Assembly: GCF_046348265.1 (NCBI RefSeq)
Contig: NZ_JAXMEO010000009.1
Source of the DNA: Pelomonas sp937871895
GTDB taxonomy: Bacteria; Pseudomonadota; Gammaproteobacteria; Burkholderiales; Burkholderiaceae_C
Direction: 5' to 3' (one strand)
DNA length: 64,000 nt
Of the stretch, positions 1 through 7,607 are shown one piece after another. A model generated the notes under the pieces. The model ran no database searches. It had not been told where the DNA came from and saw nothing but the letters and a program-made list of their open reading frames with translations. Both the position numbers and the translations under genes were made by a program. The first letter of the stretch is position 1, and each line of letters begins with the position of its first letter.

Positions 1-695
1 TGGCCCGCGCTGAAACCTTGACCGTGTCCGCCGCCGCCAGCCTCACGGACGCGCTGCGCGAGATCGGCCCGCAGTTCGAGGCCGCGCATCCGGGGGTGGA
101 GGTGCGCTTCAACTTTGGCGCCTCGGGCCTGCTGGTGCAGCAGTTGCGCCAGGGCGCGCCGGTGGACCTGTTGCTCACGGCCGACCTCGCCAGCATGGAC
201 CAGGCCGCCAGCCTCACGTTGATCCGGCCCGAGACGCGCATTGACTTTGCGGGCAACGTGCTGGTGCTGATCGAGGCCGCCAAGACCGCCGCGCCGCTGC
301 GCCAACTCAGTGACTTGAGCCAACCCAGCGTGCGCCGCATCGCCATCGGCAAACCGGCCAGCGTGCCCGCCGGGCGCTACGCCCGCGAGGTGCTCGAAGC
401 CGCGGGCCTGTGGGACGCACTGCAGCCCAAGCTCGTGCCCGCCGACAACGTGCGCCAGGCGCTGGACTATGTGGCGCGCGGCGAGGTGCAGGCGGGTTTT
501 GTCTACCTCAGCGACGCAGCGACCCAGGGCGACAAGCTGCGCGTGGTGCAGCGCTTCAATGTGGCCGTGCGCTACCCCGGCGCGGTGACCCAAGCCAGCC
601 CGCGTGCCGGCCTGGCCGCCGCCTTCCTGCTGCACCTGCGCTCACGCGAGGCGCAGGCCGTGCTGGCGCAACGAGGCTTCATCACGCCCCCATGA
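1..695 (+). CDS. modA: Molybdate ABC transporter substrate-binding protein ModA (5' partial)
   Basis: Periplasmic molybdate-binding protein that delivers the oxyanion to an ABC importer. The visible frame opens with residues resembling the end of a signal peptide (ARAETLTV), so only the start codon and most of the leader lie outside the window. The mature protein shows the family pattern: an AASLTDAL start, the FNFGASGLL segment, the QGAPVDLLLTAD segment and a late GFVYLSDA motif. About 225 residues are present, the usual mature length. Its TGA overlaps the ATG of the next gene, an ATPase, so the two are translationally coupled. No permease gene (modB) lies between them. An internal TTG at 18 is not a credible start because it lies after the signal-peptide remnant. 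Confidence 0.9.
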   Translation, partial: ARAETLTVSAAASLTDALREIGPQFEAAHPGVEVRFNFGASGLLVQQLRQGAPVDLLLTADLASMDQAASLTLIRPETRIDFAGNVLVLIEAAKTAAPLRQLSDLSQPSVRRIAIGKPASVPAGRYAREVLEAAGLWDALQPKLVPADNVRQALDYVARGEVQAGFVYLSDAATQGDKLRVVQRFNVAVRYPGAVTQASPRAGLAAAFLLHLRSREAQAVLAQRGFITPP

Positions 696-1393
696 GCCTG
701 ATCGAAGCCAAGCTCAAACTCGCGCTGCAAGACGGCGCGCGCCGCTTCGAGCTGGACCTGCAGCTCGACAGCGAAGGCCCCGTGCTCGCGCTCTTTGGCG
801 CCTCGGGCTCGGGTAAGACGCTCAGCCTGCAGCTGCTCGCTGGCCTGCGGCGGCCGGACTCGGGCCAACTGCGCATTGGCGGCCGCACGCTGTTTGACAG
901 CGCACGCGGCATCGACGTGCCGCCCCAGCAGCGCGAGCTCGGGTATGTGTTCCAGGACTACGCGCTCTTCCCCCACCTGACGGTGCAGCAGAACATTGGT
1001 TTTGCACTGACGCGCTGGTTCCGCCCGCAGCTCAAGGGCGGCAATGCGCGCCGCGTGGGCGAGTTGATGGACCGCTTCGACCTCGCCGACGTGGCCCAGG
1101 CCCGGCCGGCTGATCTCTCCGGCGGCCAGCGCCAGCGCGTGGCATTGGCCCGCGCCATTGCCTCCAAGCCCAAGCTCTTGCTGCTGGACGAGCCCTTTGC
1201 CGCGCTCGACACCCTGTTGCGCCGCGAGCTGCGCGAGCAGCTCAAGGTCTGGCAGCGGCTGTGGCGCATCCCCATGGTCATCATCAGCCACGACCCCGAG
1301 GACGTCTTCTCGCTGGCCGACCAGGCCTTGGTCATGCACGGCGGCCACATCGCCAAGACCGTGGACCTGCACCAGAAGGACGCCACCTTGTGA
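692..1393 (+). CDS. modC: Molybdate ABC transporter ATP-binding protein ModC, short form
   Basis: Cytoplasmic ATPase of the molybdate importer, 233 aa. It shows Walker A GASGSGKT near residue 34, a Q-loop (VFQDYALFPH), the signature LSGGQRQRVALARA, Walker B LLLLDEPFAALD and an H-loop ISHDPEDV. Full ModC proteins are about 350 aa with a C-terminal Mop/TOBE molybdate-sensing domain. That domain is absent here, so this is a minimal ATPase. The start is set by the ATGA overlap with modA rather than by the longer upstream open frame. The next gene starts on a GTG overlapping this stop. Specificity for molybdate is inferred from the modA neighbour, because the ATPase alone could belong to a related oxyanion importer. 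Confidence 0.85.
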   Translation: MSLIEAKLKLALQDGARRFELDLQLDSEGPVLALFGASGSGKTLSLQLLAGLRRPDSGQLRIGGRTLFDSARGIDVPPQQRELGYVFQDYALFPHLTVQQNIGFALTRWFRPQLKGGNARRVGELMDRFDLADVAQARPADLSGGQRQRVALARAIASKPKLLLLDEPFAALDTLLRRELREQLKVWQRLWRIPMVIISHDPEDVFSLADQALVMHGGHIAKTVDLHQKDATL

Positions 1394-2484
1394 CGACCCG
1401 CAGAGCGCTCGGCCTGGCCACACTCGGCTCGGCCCTGTCCGCCTGCAGCAGCCTGGCCCCCAGCTCTGACCCCATGCGTCCACCCCACCACCGCGACGGC
1501 GGCTTCCAGAACAACGACCCGGGCTTTGAGCCCAAGCGCCTGACCGACGTGCTGCGCTGGCGGCTGGATGCCATGCGCCAGGGCCTGCCGCCGCGGCCCA
1601 GCAGCCCCATCCCGACCACGGCGGCCGACCTCGGCTTCATCCAGGCCAACGCCGGCCCGGCGCAGAAACCCGCCGTGACATGGATCGGCCACGCCACCGT
1701 GCTGGCTCAGTTGGGCGGCCTCTCGCTGCTGACGGACCCCATCTTCTCGGAGCGCGCCTCGCCGCTGTCCTTCATCGGCCCCAAACGCGAGCAAGCGCCC
1801 GGCGTGGCCCTGCCCGACCTGCCCCACATCGACCTCGTGCTGGTCTCGCACAACCACTACGACCACCTCGACCTGCCCAGCTGCCGCGCCCTCGCCGCGC
1901 AGCGCGGCGGCAGCCCGCTCTTCATCGTGCCGCTGGGCTTGGGCGCGTGGTTCCAGGCCGAGGGCATGGCGCGTGTGGTGGAGCTGGACTGGTGGCAATC
2001 ACAGATCGTGCAGGGTGTCGAAGTCATGCTGCTGCCCGCCCACCATTGGTCCGCCCGCGGCCTGACGGACCGCATGCAGACCCTGTGGGGCGGCTTTGCG
2101 GTGTTCGCGCCCAACTGCCAGCTGTTCTACGCCGGCGACACCGGCTACTCGCGCGACTTCGTCCGCATCCGCGAGCGCCTGGCCGAGCGGCAGCAGCCCC
2201 ACCAAGGCGGCGGCTTCGACATCGCCCTCATCCCCATCGGCGCCTATGCGCCGCGCTGGTTCATGAAGGACCAGCACGTCAACGTCGAAGAAGCCCTGCG
2301 CATCCACACCGACCTCGGCGCCAAGCGCTCGCTCGGCGTGCACTGGGGCACCTTCGAGCTCACCGACGAAGCGCTGGACGAACCCCCGCGTGAGCTGGAG
2401 CGCCTGCGCCCGCTCGCCGGGCTGACGGCCGAGCAGTTCGGCACCCTGCCCGTCGGCGGCACCTGGAAGCTGGCGCCGCGCTGA
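1390..2484 (+). CDS. Metallo-beta-lactamase-fold hydrolase, predicted lipoprotein (NAPE-PLD-like)
   Basis: Predicted zinc-dependent hydrolase of the NAPE-PLD/RomA-like branch of the metallo-beta-lactamase superfamily, 364 aa. The GTG start overlaps the modC stop and gives an N-terminus with a twin arginine followed by a lipobox (LSAC), so the protein is probably an exported lipoprotein, perhaps via Tat. Family marks are TWIGHATVL, LLTDPIFSERASPLSF, the metal motif SHNHYDHLD (HxHxDH), YAGDTGYS and a late histidine in GVHWGTFEL. The substrate cannot be read from the sequence; relatives act on phospholipids or phosphodiesters. The overlap with modC implies co-transcription, but a link to molybdate is not evident. 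Confidence 0.82.
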   Translation: MTTRRALGLATLGSALSACSSLAPSSDPMRPPHHRDGGFQNNDPGFEPKRLTDVLRWRLDAMRQGLPPRPSSPIPTTAADLGFIQANAGPAQKPAVTWIGHATVLAQLGGLSLLTDPIFSERASPLSFIGPKREQAPGVALPDLPHIDLVLVSHNHYDHLDLPSCRALAAQRGGSPLFIVPLGLGAWFQAEGMARVVELDWWQSQIVQGVEVMLLPAHHWSARGLTDRMQTLWGGFAVFAPNCQLFYAGDTGYSRDFVRIRERLAERQQPHQGGGFDIALIPIGAYAPRWFMKDQHVNVEEALRIHTDLGAKRSLGVHWGTFELTDEALDEPPRELERLRPLAGLTAEQFGTLPVGGTWKLAPR

Positions 2485-2556
2485 ACAGCCAGGGGCAAGC
2501 TCCCAAGCGGCTGCTTGCAAGCGGCGCTGGACCCAAGCCCCGACACTCAGGCTCCC

Positions 2557-3786
2557 ATGCTCAAGCGCCTGCGCCACCACCTCCGCCAGCTCGGCCCCGG
2601 CCTCATCACCGGCGCGGCCGACGACGACCCCAGCGGCATCGCCACCTACTCGCAGGCCGGCGCGCAGTTCGGCACGCGCATGCTGTGGAGCCTGGTCATC
2701 ACGCTGCCGCTGATGGCGGCCATCCAGCTCGTCAGCGCCCGCATCGGCTACGTCACCGGGCATGGCCTCGCGGCCAATATGAAGCGCGCCATCCCCCGGC
2801 CCTGGTTGCTGCTGCTGGTGGGCCTGCTCGTCACCGCCAACACGCTCAACATCGCGGCCGACATCGCCGCCATGGCCGAGGCCCTGCGCCTGCTGGTGGG
2901 CGGCTCGGCCCATGTGTATGCCATCACCTTCGGGCTGGTTTGCGTGGTGATGCAGGTCTTCCTGCCTTACCAGAGCTATGTCCGATGGCTCAAATGGCTG
3001 ACCCTGGCCCTGCTGGCCTACCTCGGCGTGGTCTGCATGGTGCACATCGACTGGGGCGAGGTGCTGCTGCACGCGCTGCTGCCGCAACTGCGCTGGGACG
3101 CCGACCTGCTGTTGACCCTGGTGGCCGTGCTGGGCACCACCATCAGCCCCTACCTCTTCTTCTGGCAGGCCGGCCAGGAGGTGGAAGACCGCCAGGCCGG
3201 CGCCGGCCAGCCGCACTCGGCCCACGAGGTGCGCCGCCACCTGCGGCGCATCAAGTTCGACACCATCGTGGGCATGAGCTTTTCCAACGCCATCGCCTTC
3301 TTCATCATGCTCAGCACGGCCGCCACGCTGCACCGCGCCGGCATCACCCACATCGAGACCTCGGCCCAGGCCGTGGAGGCGCTGCGCCCCTTGGCCGGCC
3401 ACCAAGCCGCCCTGCTGTTCGCGCTGGGCATCATCGGCACCGGCCTGCTGGCCGTGCCCGTGCTGGCCGGCTGGGAGGGCAGCCTCAGCCTCAAGCTGGA
3501 GCGCGGCCAAGGCCGGGGCTTCTACGGCGTGATCGCGGTGGCTACGCTCGTGGGCGTGGCGCTGTGCTTCAGCCCCATGGACCCCGTGCGCGAGCTGTTC
3601 TGGTCCGCCGTGTTCAACGGCGTGGCCGCCGTGCCCATCATGGCCGCCATGATGCTGCTGGCCAGCAGCCGCAAGGTCATGGGCGGCCACACCATTGGCC
3701 CCCGCCTGCGCGCGATGGGCTGGCTGGCCACGGGCGTGATGCTGGCGACGGTGCTGGCCTTGGGTTGGATGAGCGTGGCCGGCTGA
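2557..3786 (+). CDS. Nramp-family divalent metal transporter-like protein
   Basis: Inner-membrane transporter of the Nramp superfamily, about 409 aa with roughly 11 hydrophobic segments. The ATG at 2557 (MLKRLRHH) is preferred over an upstream in-frame TTG. It starts with the subfamily pattern GPGLITGAADDDPSG in TM1, where classical Nramp has DPGN, and TM6 reads TISPYLFFWQAGQEVEDR where classical Nramp has MPH. These replacements place it in the Nramp-related group rather than with MntH, so the cation (Mn, Mg or other) is uncertain. It lies 72 bases after the lipoprotein gene on the same strand. Family membership is secure; substrate is not. Confidence 0.85.
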   Translation: MLKRLRHHLRQLGPGLITGAADDDPSGIATYSQAGAQFGTRMLWSLVITLPLMAAIQLVSARIGYVTGHGLAANMKRAIPRPWLLLLVGLLVTANTLNIAADIAAMAEALRLLVGGSAHVYAITFGLVCVVMQVFLPYQSYVRWLKWLTLALLAYLGVVCMVHIDWGEVLLHALLPQLRWDADLLLTLVAVLGTTISPYLFFWQAGQEVEDRQAGAGQPHSAHEVRRHLRRIKFDTIVGMSFSNAIAFFIMLSTAATLHRAGITHIETSAQAVEALRPLAGHQAALLFALGIIGTGLLAVPVLAGWEGSLSLKLERGQGRGFYGVIAVATLVGVALCFSPMDPVRELFWSAVFNGVAAVPIMAAMMLLASSRKVMGGHTIGPRLRAMGWLATGVMLATVLALGWMSVAG

Positions 3787-3878
3787 GCCTCTGCCGCCAA
3801 GGTTGCCAAACGCGTCGAGTTTGGCGACCCTCGCCCGTCGTGCACAGTCACCCCACGGCTTGATCCGGAGACCCCACC

Positions 3879-4220
3879 TTGCTGCGCTTCCTCATCTCCT
3901 TCGACGACGGCTCCATGGACCACATCCCCGAGGCCGACCTGCCCGCCGTCAGCGACGCCGCCCGCGCCGTGGTGCGCGACGCCAAGGCTGCCGGCGTCTG
4001 GATCTTTGGTGGCGGCCTGTTCCGCCAGCAGGCCAGCTACGTCGCCCCCGACGGCCGCATCACCCCCGGCCCCGTGCCCGAGACCAAGGCCGTGGTGGGT
4101 GGCTTCTGCATCCTGCAAGTGGCCTCGCGCGAGGACGCGCTGGTGTGGGCCGCCAGGTTGGCGGGCGCCTGCCGCTGCACGCAGGAAGTGCGCGAGATCA
4201 TGTTTGATCCGGAGTCGTGA
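3879..4220 (+). CDS. YCII-related domain protein
   Basis: Small cytoplasmic protein (113 aa) of the YCII/dimeric alpha-beta barrel superfamily. The characteristic block is ETKAVVGGFCILQVASREDALVWAARL followed by EVREI near the C-terminus, matching the usual pattern 'ETKE..GGF...V...DEA..WA...P'. The start is a TTG at 3879 with a GGAG ribosome site eight bases upstream; no ATG exists at a suitable place. YCII proteins are small and often of unknown function, and a few are dehalogenases or sigma-factor partners. No ECF sigma gene is adjacent. It stands alone between the Nramp-like gene and a repeat region. Confidence 0.75.
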   Translation: MLRFLISFDDGSMDHIPEADLPAVSDAARAVVRDAKAAGVWIFGGGLFRQQASYVAPDGRITPGPVPETKAVVGGFCILQVASREDALVWAARLAGACRCTQEVREIMFDPES

Positions 4221-4280
4221 GGTGGTCTCGTAGCGGTGTGTTCACCGTGCAGCGCTGACGCCCACCTGCGCTGCAAAGTC

Positions 4281-4491
4281 CCGCCCGGGCTGGCTGGGGC
4301 GCTCCAGTTGGGGTGGTCGCTGCGCGACTGCCCTCGGATGCTCGGTTTGCGGGGCTCGCGCCGAACTCGCGGCGCTACGCTCTGCTCGAACAAGCGGCGC
4401 GAAGTCAGTTGTTGAAGTGCGCTGCGCGCACGCCCCGCAAACCTCCGCTCCTCGGCACCCCAAAAGTCCGCGCCCCAGCCAGCCCGGACGG
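4281..4491. repeat. Palindromic intergenic repeat, family R1, copy A
   Basis: A 211-bp element whose ends are inverted repeats (CGCCCGGGCTGGCTGGGGCG at the left, its near complement ending at 4491). Inside are a second inverted pair (GTTTGCGGGGC / GCCCCGCAAAC) and a conserved core, AAGTCAGTTGTTGAAG. Three more copies occur at 7343, 8351 and 18142. It fills most of the 365-bp gap between the YCII gene and the histone-like gene; the rest of that gap holds the promoter and operator region of the latter. Confidence 0.85.
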
Positions 4492-4543
4492 ACCTTTGCC
4501 GAACCCGCTTCCTCGCGAGAGCTTGCGGCCAAAACTTTGATCG

Positions 4544-4570
4544 GTATAAACTGTTTATACGGTATTACCG
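4544..4570 (+). promoter_or_regulatory. Double palindrome upstream of the histone-like gene (candidate operator)
   Basis: Two palindromes sit side by side: GTATAAACTGTTTATAC (4544-4560, perfect 8-bp arms around one base) and CGGTATTACCG (4560-4570, perfect 5-bp arms). They end 15 bases before the ATG at 4586. The AT-rich block in an otherwise GC-rich region looks like a promoter core overlapped by an operator. Autoregulation by the downstream DNA-binding protein is an inference. Confidence 0.5.
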
Positions 4571-4585
4571 AACAAGGAACCCACC

Positions 4586-5068
4586 ATGGCCGCCAAGCCC
4601 CGCAAGACGCCCGTAGCCGCCACCCCGGCTGCCGCACCAACCAAGCCAACCGCGAAGCGCTCCGCCGCAGCCAAGGCCCCGACCAAGGCCGCGCCCAAGC
4701 CAGCCGCCAAGGCCGCAGCCAAGCCCGCTGCCCCAGCCAAGTCCGCTGCCCCCAAGCGCAGCGCCAAGCCCGCGCCTGCCCCGGCCGTCGCCAAGCCCAA
4801 GCCTGACGCCACCACCCCCAAGACCGGCAAGAAGCAACCCAAGCCCCGGCCCGTGCTGGTGCGAGACAGCTTCACCATGCCCGAGAGCGACTTCGCGCTG
4901 ATCGACACCCTCAAGGCCACCGCCCTGCGCGCCCACCGCGCTGCCAAGAAGAGCGAGCTGCTGCGCGCCGGCCTGCAACTGCTGGCCACGCTGGAGGCTG
5001 AGGCCCTGGCTGCCGCGCTGGGCAAGCTGGAACACGTCAAGACCGGCCGGCCCAAGAAGGGCCACTGA
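4586..5068 (+). CDS. Lys/Ala/Pro-rich histone-H1-like protein with conserved C-terminal domain
   Basis: 160-aa basic protein. Residues 1-90 are almost entirely Lys, Ala, Pro, Thr and Ser in KPAAK-type repeats, as in histone-H1-like nucleoid proteins. Residues 91-160 form a folded-looking domain with the pattern VRDSFTMPESDFALIDTLK, then KKSELLRAGLQLLA and a final KTGRPKK. This C-terminal domain recurs in Burkholderiales proteins and resembles a ribbon-helix-helix-like DNA-binding unit. A nucleoid-associated or regulatory DNA-binding role is likely. The gene has its own AT-rich promoter with palindromes. The next gene starts 34 bases later on the same strand, so a loose operon is possible. Confidence 0.7.
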   Translation: MAAKPRKTPVAATPAAAPTKPTAKRSAAAKAPTKAAPKPAAKAAAKPAAPAKSAAPKRSAKPAPAPAVAKPKPDATTPKTGKKQPKPRPVLVRDSFTMPESDFALIDTLKATALRAHRAAKKSELLRAGLQLLATLEAEALAAALGKLEHVKTGRPKKGH

Positions 5069-5101
5069 GGCCTCTCTCCCCAGACCAGGAGCAGTACCGT
5101 G

Positions 5102-5935
5102 ATGTCCAACAACAGCACCTTCCTCTGGTGGGCCGCGCTGTGCGCGGTCAGCGCCATCAACATCCTGGCCTGGAGCGCCGCCGCAGCGCGGGCGCACCAG
5201 CAGGCCAAGACCCTCCCGGCGGATGCGCGCCTGGCGCTGCGGCTGCAGGTGCTGCTGTCAGCCGGCTATGTGCTCGGCTGCGCCTACCGCTCGGCCTTCC
5301 CGGTGTACGACGTGGGGCGCATGGTCATCGTGGACTCGTTCTGGTCCAGCGTGGCCGTGGGGCGCAGCGTGGCCACCGTGGCCGAGCTGTGCTTTGCCGC
5401 GCAATGGGCGCTGCTGATGCACGCGGTAGCCCGCGCCGGCGGCGTGCGCTGGGGCCTGCGTGTGGCCCAGGCCGTGCTGCCCATGATCGTGCTGGCCGAG
5501 ATCTGCTCCTGGCACGCCGTGCTCACCACCTCCAACCTCGGCCACGTGATGGAGGAAACGCTCTGGGGCCTGTGCGCCGCCAGCCTGGTCGTCAGCCTCG
5601 CCCTGATGTGGCCCCGCGTCGATCGCGCACTGCGCCCCGTCGTCGCGCTCGCCGTGGTGATGGGCGTGGCCTATGTGGCCTACATGTTCAACGTGGACGT
5701 GCCCATGTACTGGACGCGCTGGCTCGCCGAAGCCCAGCACCAGCACCTGCCCCTCAGCCTCTCCGACGGCTTTGCCGACGCCGCCTCGCGCTGGGTCGTC
5801 TCGCACCGCTGGGCCGACTGGCAGTCCGAGGTCGTCTGGATGTCGCTGTACTTCAGCGTGGCTGTGTGGATGAGCATCGGCTTCATCCACCTCCCCGCAC
5901 GCATGTTGGCCCCTCGCCCAGTCACGCCTCGCTGA
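5102..5935 (+). CDS. Polytopic membrane protein of unknown function
   Basis: About 277 aa with around seven hydrophobic stretches (starting FLWWAALCAVSAINILAW), so an inner-membrane protein. The start is ATG 5102, with a GTG immediately before it at 5099 as an alternative; an AGGAG lies just upstream. Features that may matter are conserved-looking charged and aromatic residues in loops (YRSAFPVYDVGR, EICSWHAV, DVPMYWTRW) and a cluster of His residues near residue 210. I do not recognise the family and assign no function. It follows the histone-like gene closely and precedes a small repeat. Confidence 0.65.
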   Translation: MSNNSTFLWWAALCAVSAINILAWSAAAARAHQQAKTLPADARLALRLQVLLSAGYVLGCAYRSAFPVYDVGRMVIVDSFWSSVAVGRSVATVAELCFAAQWALLMHAVARAGGVRWGLRVAQAVLPMIVLAEICSWHAVLTTSNLGHVMEETLWGLCAASLVVSLALMWPRVDRALRPVVALAVVMGVAYVAYMFNVDVPMYWTRWLAEAQHQHLPLSLSDGFADAASRWVVSHRWADWQSEVVWMSLYFSVAVWMSIGFIHLPARMLAPRPVTPR

Positions 5936-5948
5936 ACGCGGACGCGCC

Positions 5949-6040
5949 TGGTCGGTCCCCCGAGGGGACCTGCTCGCCTGCGGCGTCGAGCCGCAGACAA
6001 GCTGAACCGGGCCGGCTTGGGGCGGCCCGGCGCTCGGCCC
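5949..6040. repeat. Small hairpin repeat, family R3, copy 1
   Basis: About 92 bp between a stop codon and the dgkA start, sharing two hairpin blocks with a second copy at 45640-45732. One block is GGTCCCCCGAGGGGACC-like (7-bp stem), the other is GGCCGGCTTGGGGCGGCC followed by GCGCTCGGCCC. The middle has diverged. Both copies lie directly after one gene and before a short membrane-protein gene. Confidence 0.65.
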
Positions 6041-6106
6041 AAGGCCCCAGCAGCATCCTCCTCACGTGAAGTCGCTTCTCCACGGAAACCTGAAAGCCCC
6101 CGCTCC

Positions 6107-6493
6107 ATGAAATCCACCACCGCCCTCAGCCTCGGCCGCATCGTCAAGGCCGCCCAGTACTCCGAGCAAGGCTTCCGCAGCGCCTGGCGCGACGAAGCCG
6201 CCTTCCGTCAGGAGCTGGTGCTCGTCCTGCTGCTCGCCCCGCTCACGCTCTGGCTGCCCCTGCCCCGCATCGACACCGTCCTGCTCATCGCCCTGATGGG
6301 CCTCGTGCTCGTGGCCGAACTCCTCAACTCCGGCCTCGAAGCCATCGTCGACATGGCCTCCCCCGACATCCACCCCCTCGCCGCCAAGGCCAAGGACTGC
6401 GGCAGCGCGGCGGTGTTTGTGGCGCTGGTGGTGCTGGCTGGGGCGTGGCTGGCGTTGGCTGGGCCAATGGTGGTGGGGATGTTGCGGGCTTGA
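6107..6493 (+). CDS. dgkA: Diacylglycerol kinase DgkA
   Basis: Small integral membrane kinase (128 aa) that phosphorylates diacylglycerol to phosphatidate, recycling lipid from envelope glycan synthesis. It has the family's three membrane helices and active-site motif: FRSAWRDEAAFRQE at the amphipathic N-terminus, ELLNSGLEAIVDMAS in the second helix, and HPLAAKAKDCGSAAV before the third. Length matches E. coli DgkA (122 aa). ATG 6107 is chosen because the upstream open frame lies in the R3 repeat. It is the last conserved gene before an accessory stretch. Confidence 0.9.
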   Translation: MKSTTALSLGRIVKAAQYSEQGFRSAWRDEAAFRQELVLVLLLAPLTLWLPLPRIDTVLLIALMGLVLVAELLNSGLEAIVDMASPDIHPLAAKAKDCGSAAVFVALVVLAGAWLALAGPMVVGMLRA

Positions 6494-6560
6494 GACTGTG
6501 CTGATTCGACGGGGACTTCTGCGGCAGCCCAACGCTTGCGCGGAACTTCGAAGCACGCGG

Positions 6561-7253
6561 TTACGCGACTTCAACGAATCTCAGGGTGGACTGAGGGTCC
6601 TCCGGAACCTGCCTCTGGACTAGATACACCAGTTGGCGCTCTCGTCCTGCCGCATCGGAATAGGTGAGTCTCAGCTTGGCCCCCTGCTGCGGGAATCTCG
6701 CGGTCGTGTTCAAACTCGTCGGCATCTGTTGACCACGATTCAACATAGCCACCTCGAGAATCGTGCGAGTACCAGCGACCGAATCGTCAAACGTTGCCAC
6801 GATGTCCGTGGCGATGGCGCCGCCATTGGCGACAAGCAGGTTGTATGTACTTCGACCGTCGCCCACAAAGGTTCCGCCTTCATTCTTGAAGACGAATTTC
6901 GCTTTCAGCGCCTCTTCTTGCCGGCGCCTTGAATCGGTGGCTGCTTCCCTCTCAGCCGCAACCTGTTGCCTAGTGACCTCTACCAGCGCCTGCTGTTGCT
7001 CCACAGACCTTCTCAGTTCCTGAGCCTGTTGCTCAAGTGCCGTGCCGCTCGCCTTTAGCTCCTCGCCCTGCTGAAGGTAGCCAAGAACGAGCCATAGAAA
7101 AGCAAGCGGAGCCACAAATCCGGCAAAGAAGTCGCCCCATTCGTTCGGCTTCATTGCTCTCGCTAGGTCCAAGTTCCACCACAGGGTGCCTGCCATAACG
7201 AGAAGCCAAAGCACGGTAAGCGCAAGTCCGAGTCTGAAACGTCGATCGCTCAT
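6561..7253 (-). CDS. Membrane-anchored coiled-coil protein, unknown function
   Basis: 230 aa. Two hydrophobic helices at the N-terminus (about 8-28 and 43-62) are followed by a charged, Gln/Glu-rich coiled coil (about 65-120) and a C-terminal domain (about 125-225) that looks beta-rich. The topology puts the coiled coil and C-terminal domain in the cytoplasm or as one soluble head. No enzyme motif was found. Base composition is visibly less GC-rich than the neighbours, suggesting transfer. It is transcribed on the minus strand, with the AbiU2-like gene beyond a 211-bp repeat. Similar anchor-plus-coiled-coil proteins occur beside defence genes, but that role is only an inference. Confidence 0.7.
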   Translation of the reverse strand: MSDRRFRLGLALTVLWLLVMAGTLWWNLDLARAMKPNEWGDFFAGFVAPLAFLWLVLGYLQQGEELKASGTALEQQAQELRRSVEQQQALVEVTRQQVAAEREAATDSRRRQEEALKAKFVFKNEGGTFVGDGRSTYNLLVANGGAIATDIVATFDDSVAGTRTILEVAMLNRGQQMPTSLNTTARFPQQGAKLRLTYSDAAGRERQLVYLVQRQVPEDPQSTLRFVEVA

Positions 7254-7342
7254 GGCAGGGTCTCATCGAGTTCGTGCTCATTGTCGCGGGATTGCCAACG
7301 AGTCTCAGATGGCAGCCCCCACTAAGCGCCGCCACTCCAAAT

Positions 7343-7553
7343 GCCCGCCCGGGCTGGCTAGGGCGGACTTTTGGGGTGCCGAGGAATGGAGGTTTGCGGG
7401 GCGTGAGCGACGCGAATATCGACAACTGACTTTGCGTCGCTTGTTTGACCGAAGCGTGGCGGAGGGAGTTCGGCGCGAGCCCCGCAAACCGAGCCTCTGA
7501 GGGAAGGCGGAAGGCCCGCCCCAACTCGAACGCCTTAGCCCGACCGAGTGGGA
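7343..7553. repeat. Palindromic intergenic repeat, family R1, copy B (diverged)
   Basis: The least conserved R1 copy. The left end CGCCCGGGCTGGCTAGGGCG, the block GGTTTGCGGGGCGTGAGCGA, and the core in the opposite orientation (CGACAACTGACTT) are clear, while the right end is degraded. It fills most of the 354-bp space between the two accessory genes. Nothing else is seen in that gap. Confidence 0.75.
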
Positions 7554-7607
7554 CTTTGCCATCCCGACGACGGCATCAGCACCTTAGAACCAGGCCTCAA
7601 ACCCAAG

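Noticed and set aside
1999..3690. 563-codon minus-strand frame opposite the hydrolase and Nramp-like genes
   Set aside because: His/Gln/Ala-rich shadow translation with no domain; the plus-strand genes have clear motifs.
7033..7562. Open frames through R1 copies as small protein genes
   Set aside because: The same Arg/Ser/Pro-rich peptides recur at each R1 copy, so they are translations of the repeat, not conserved genes.
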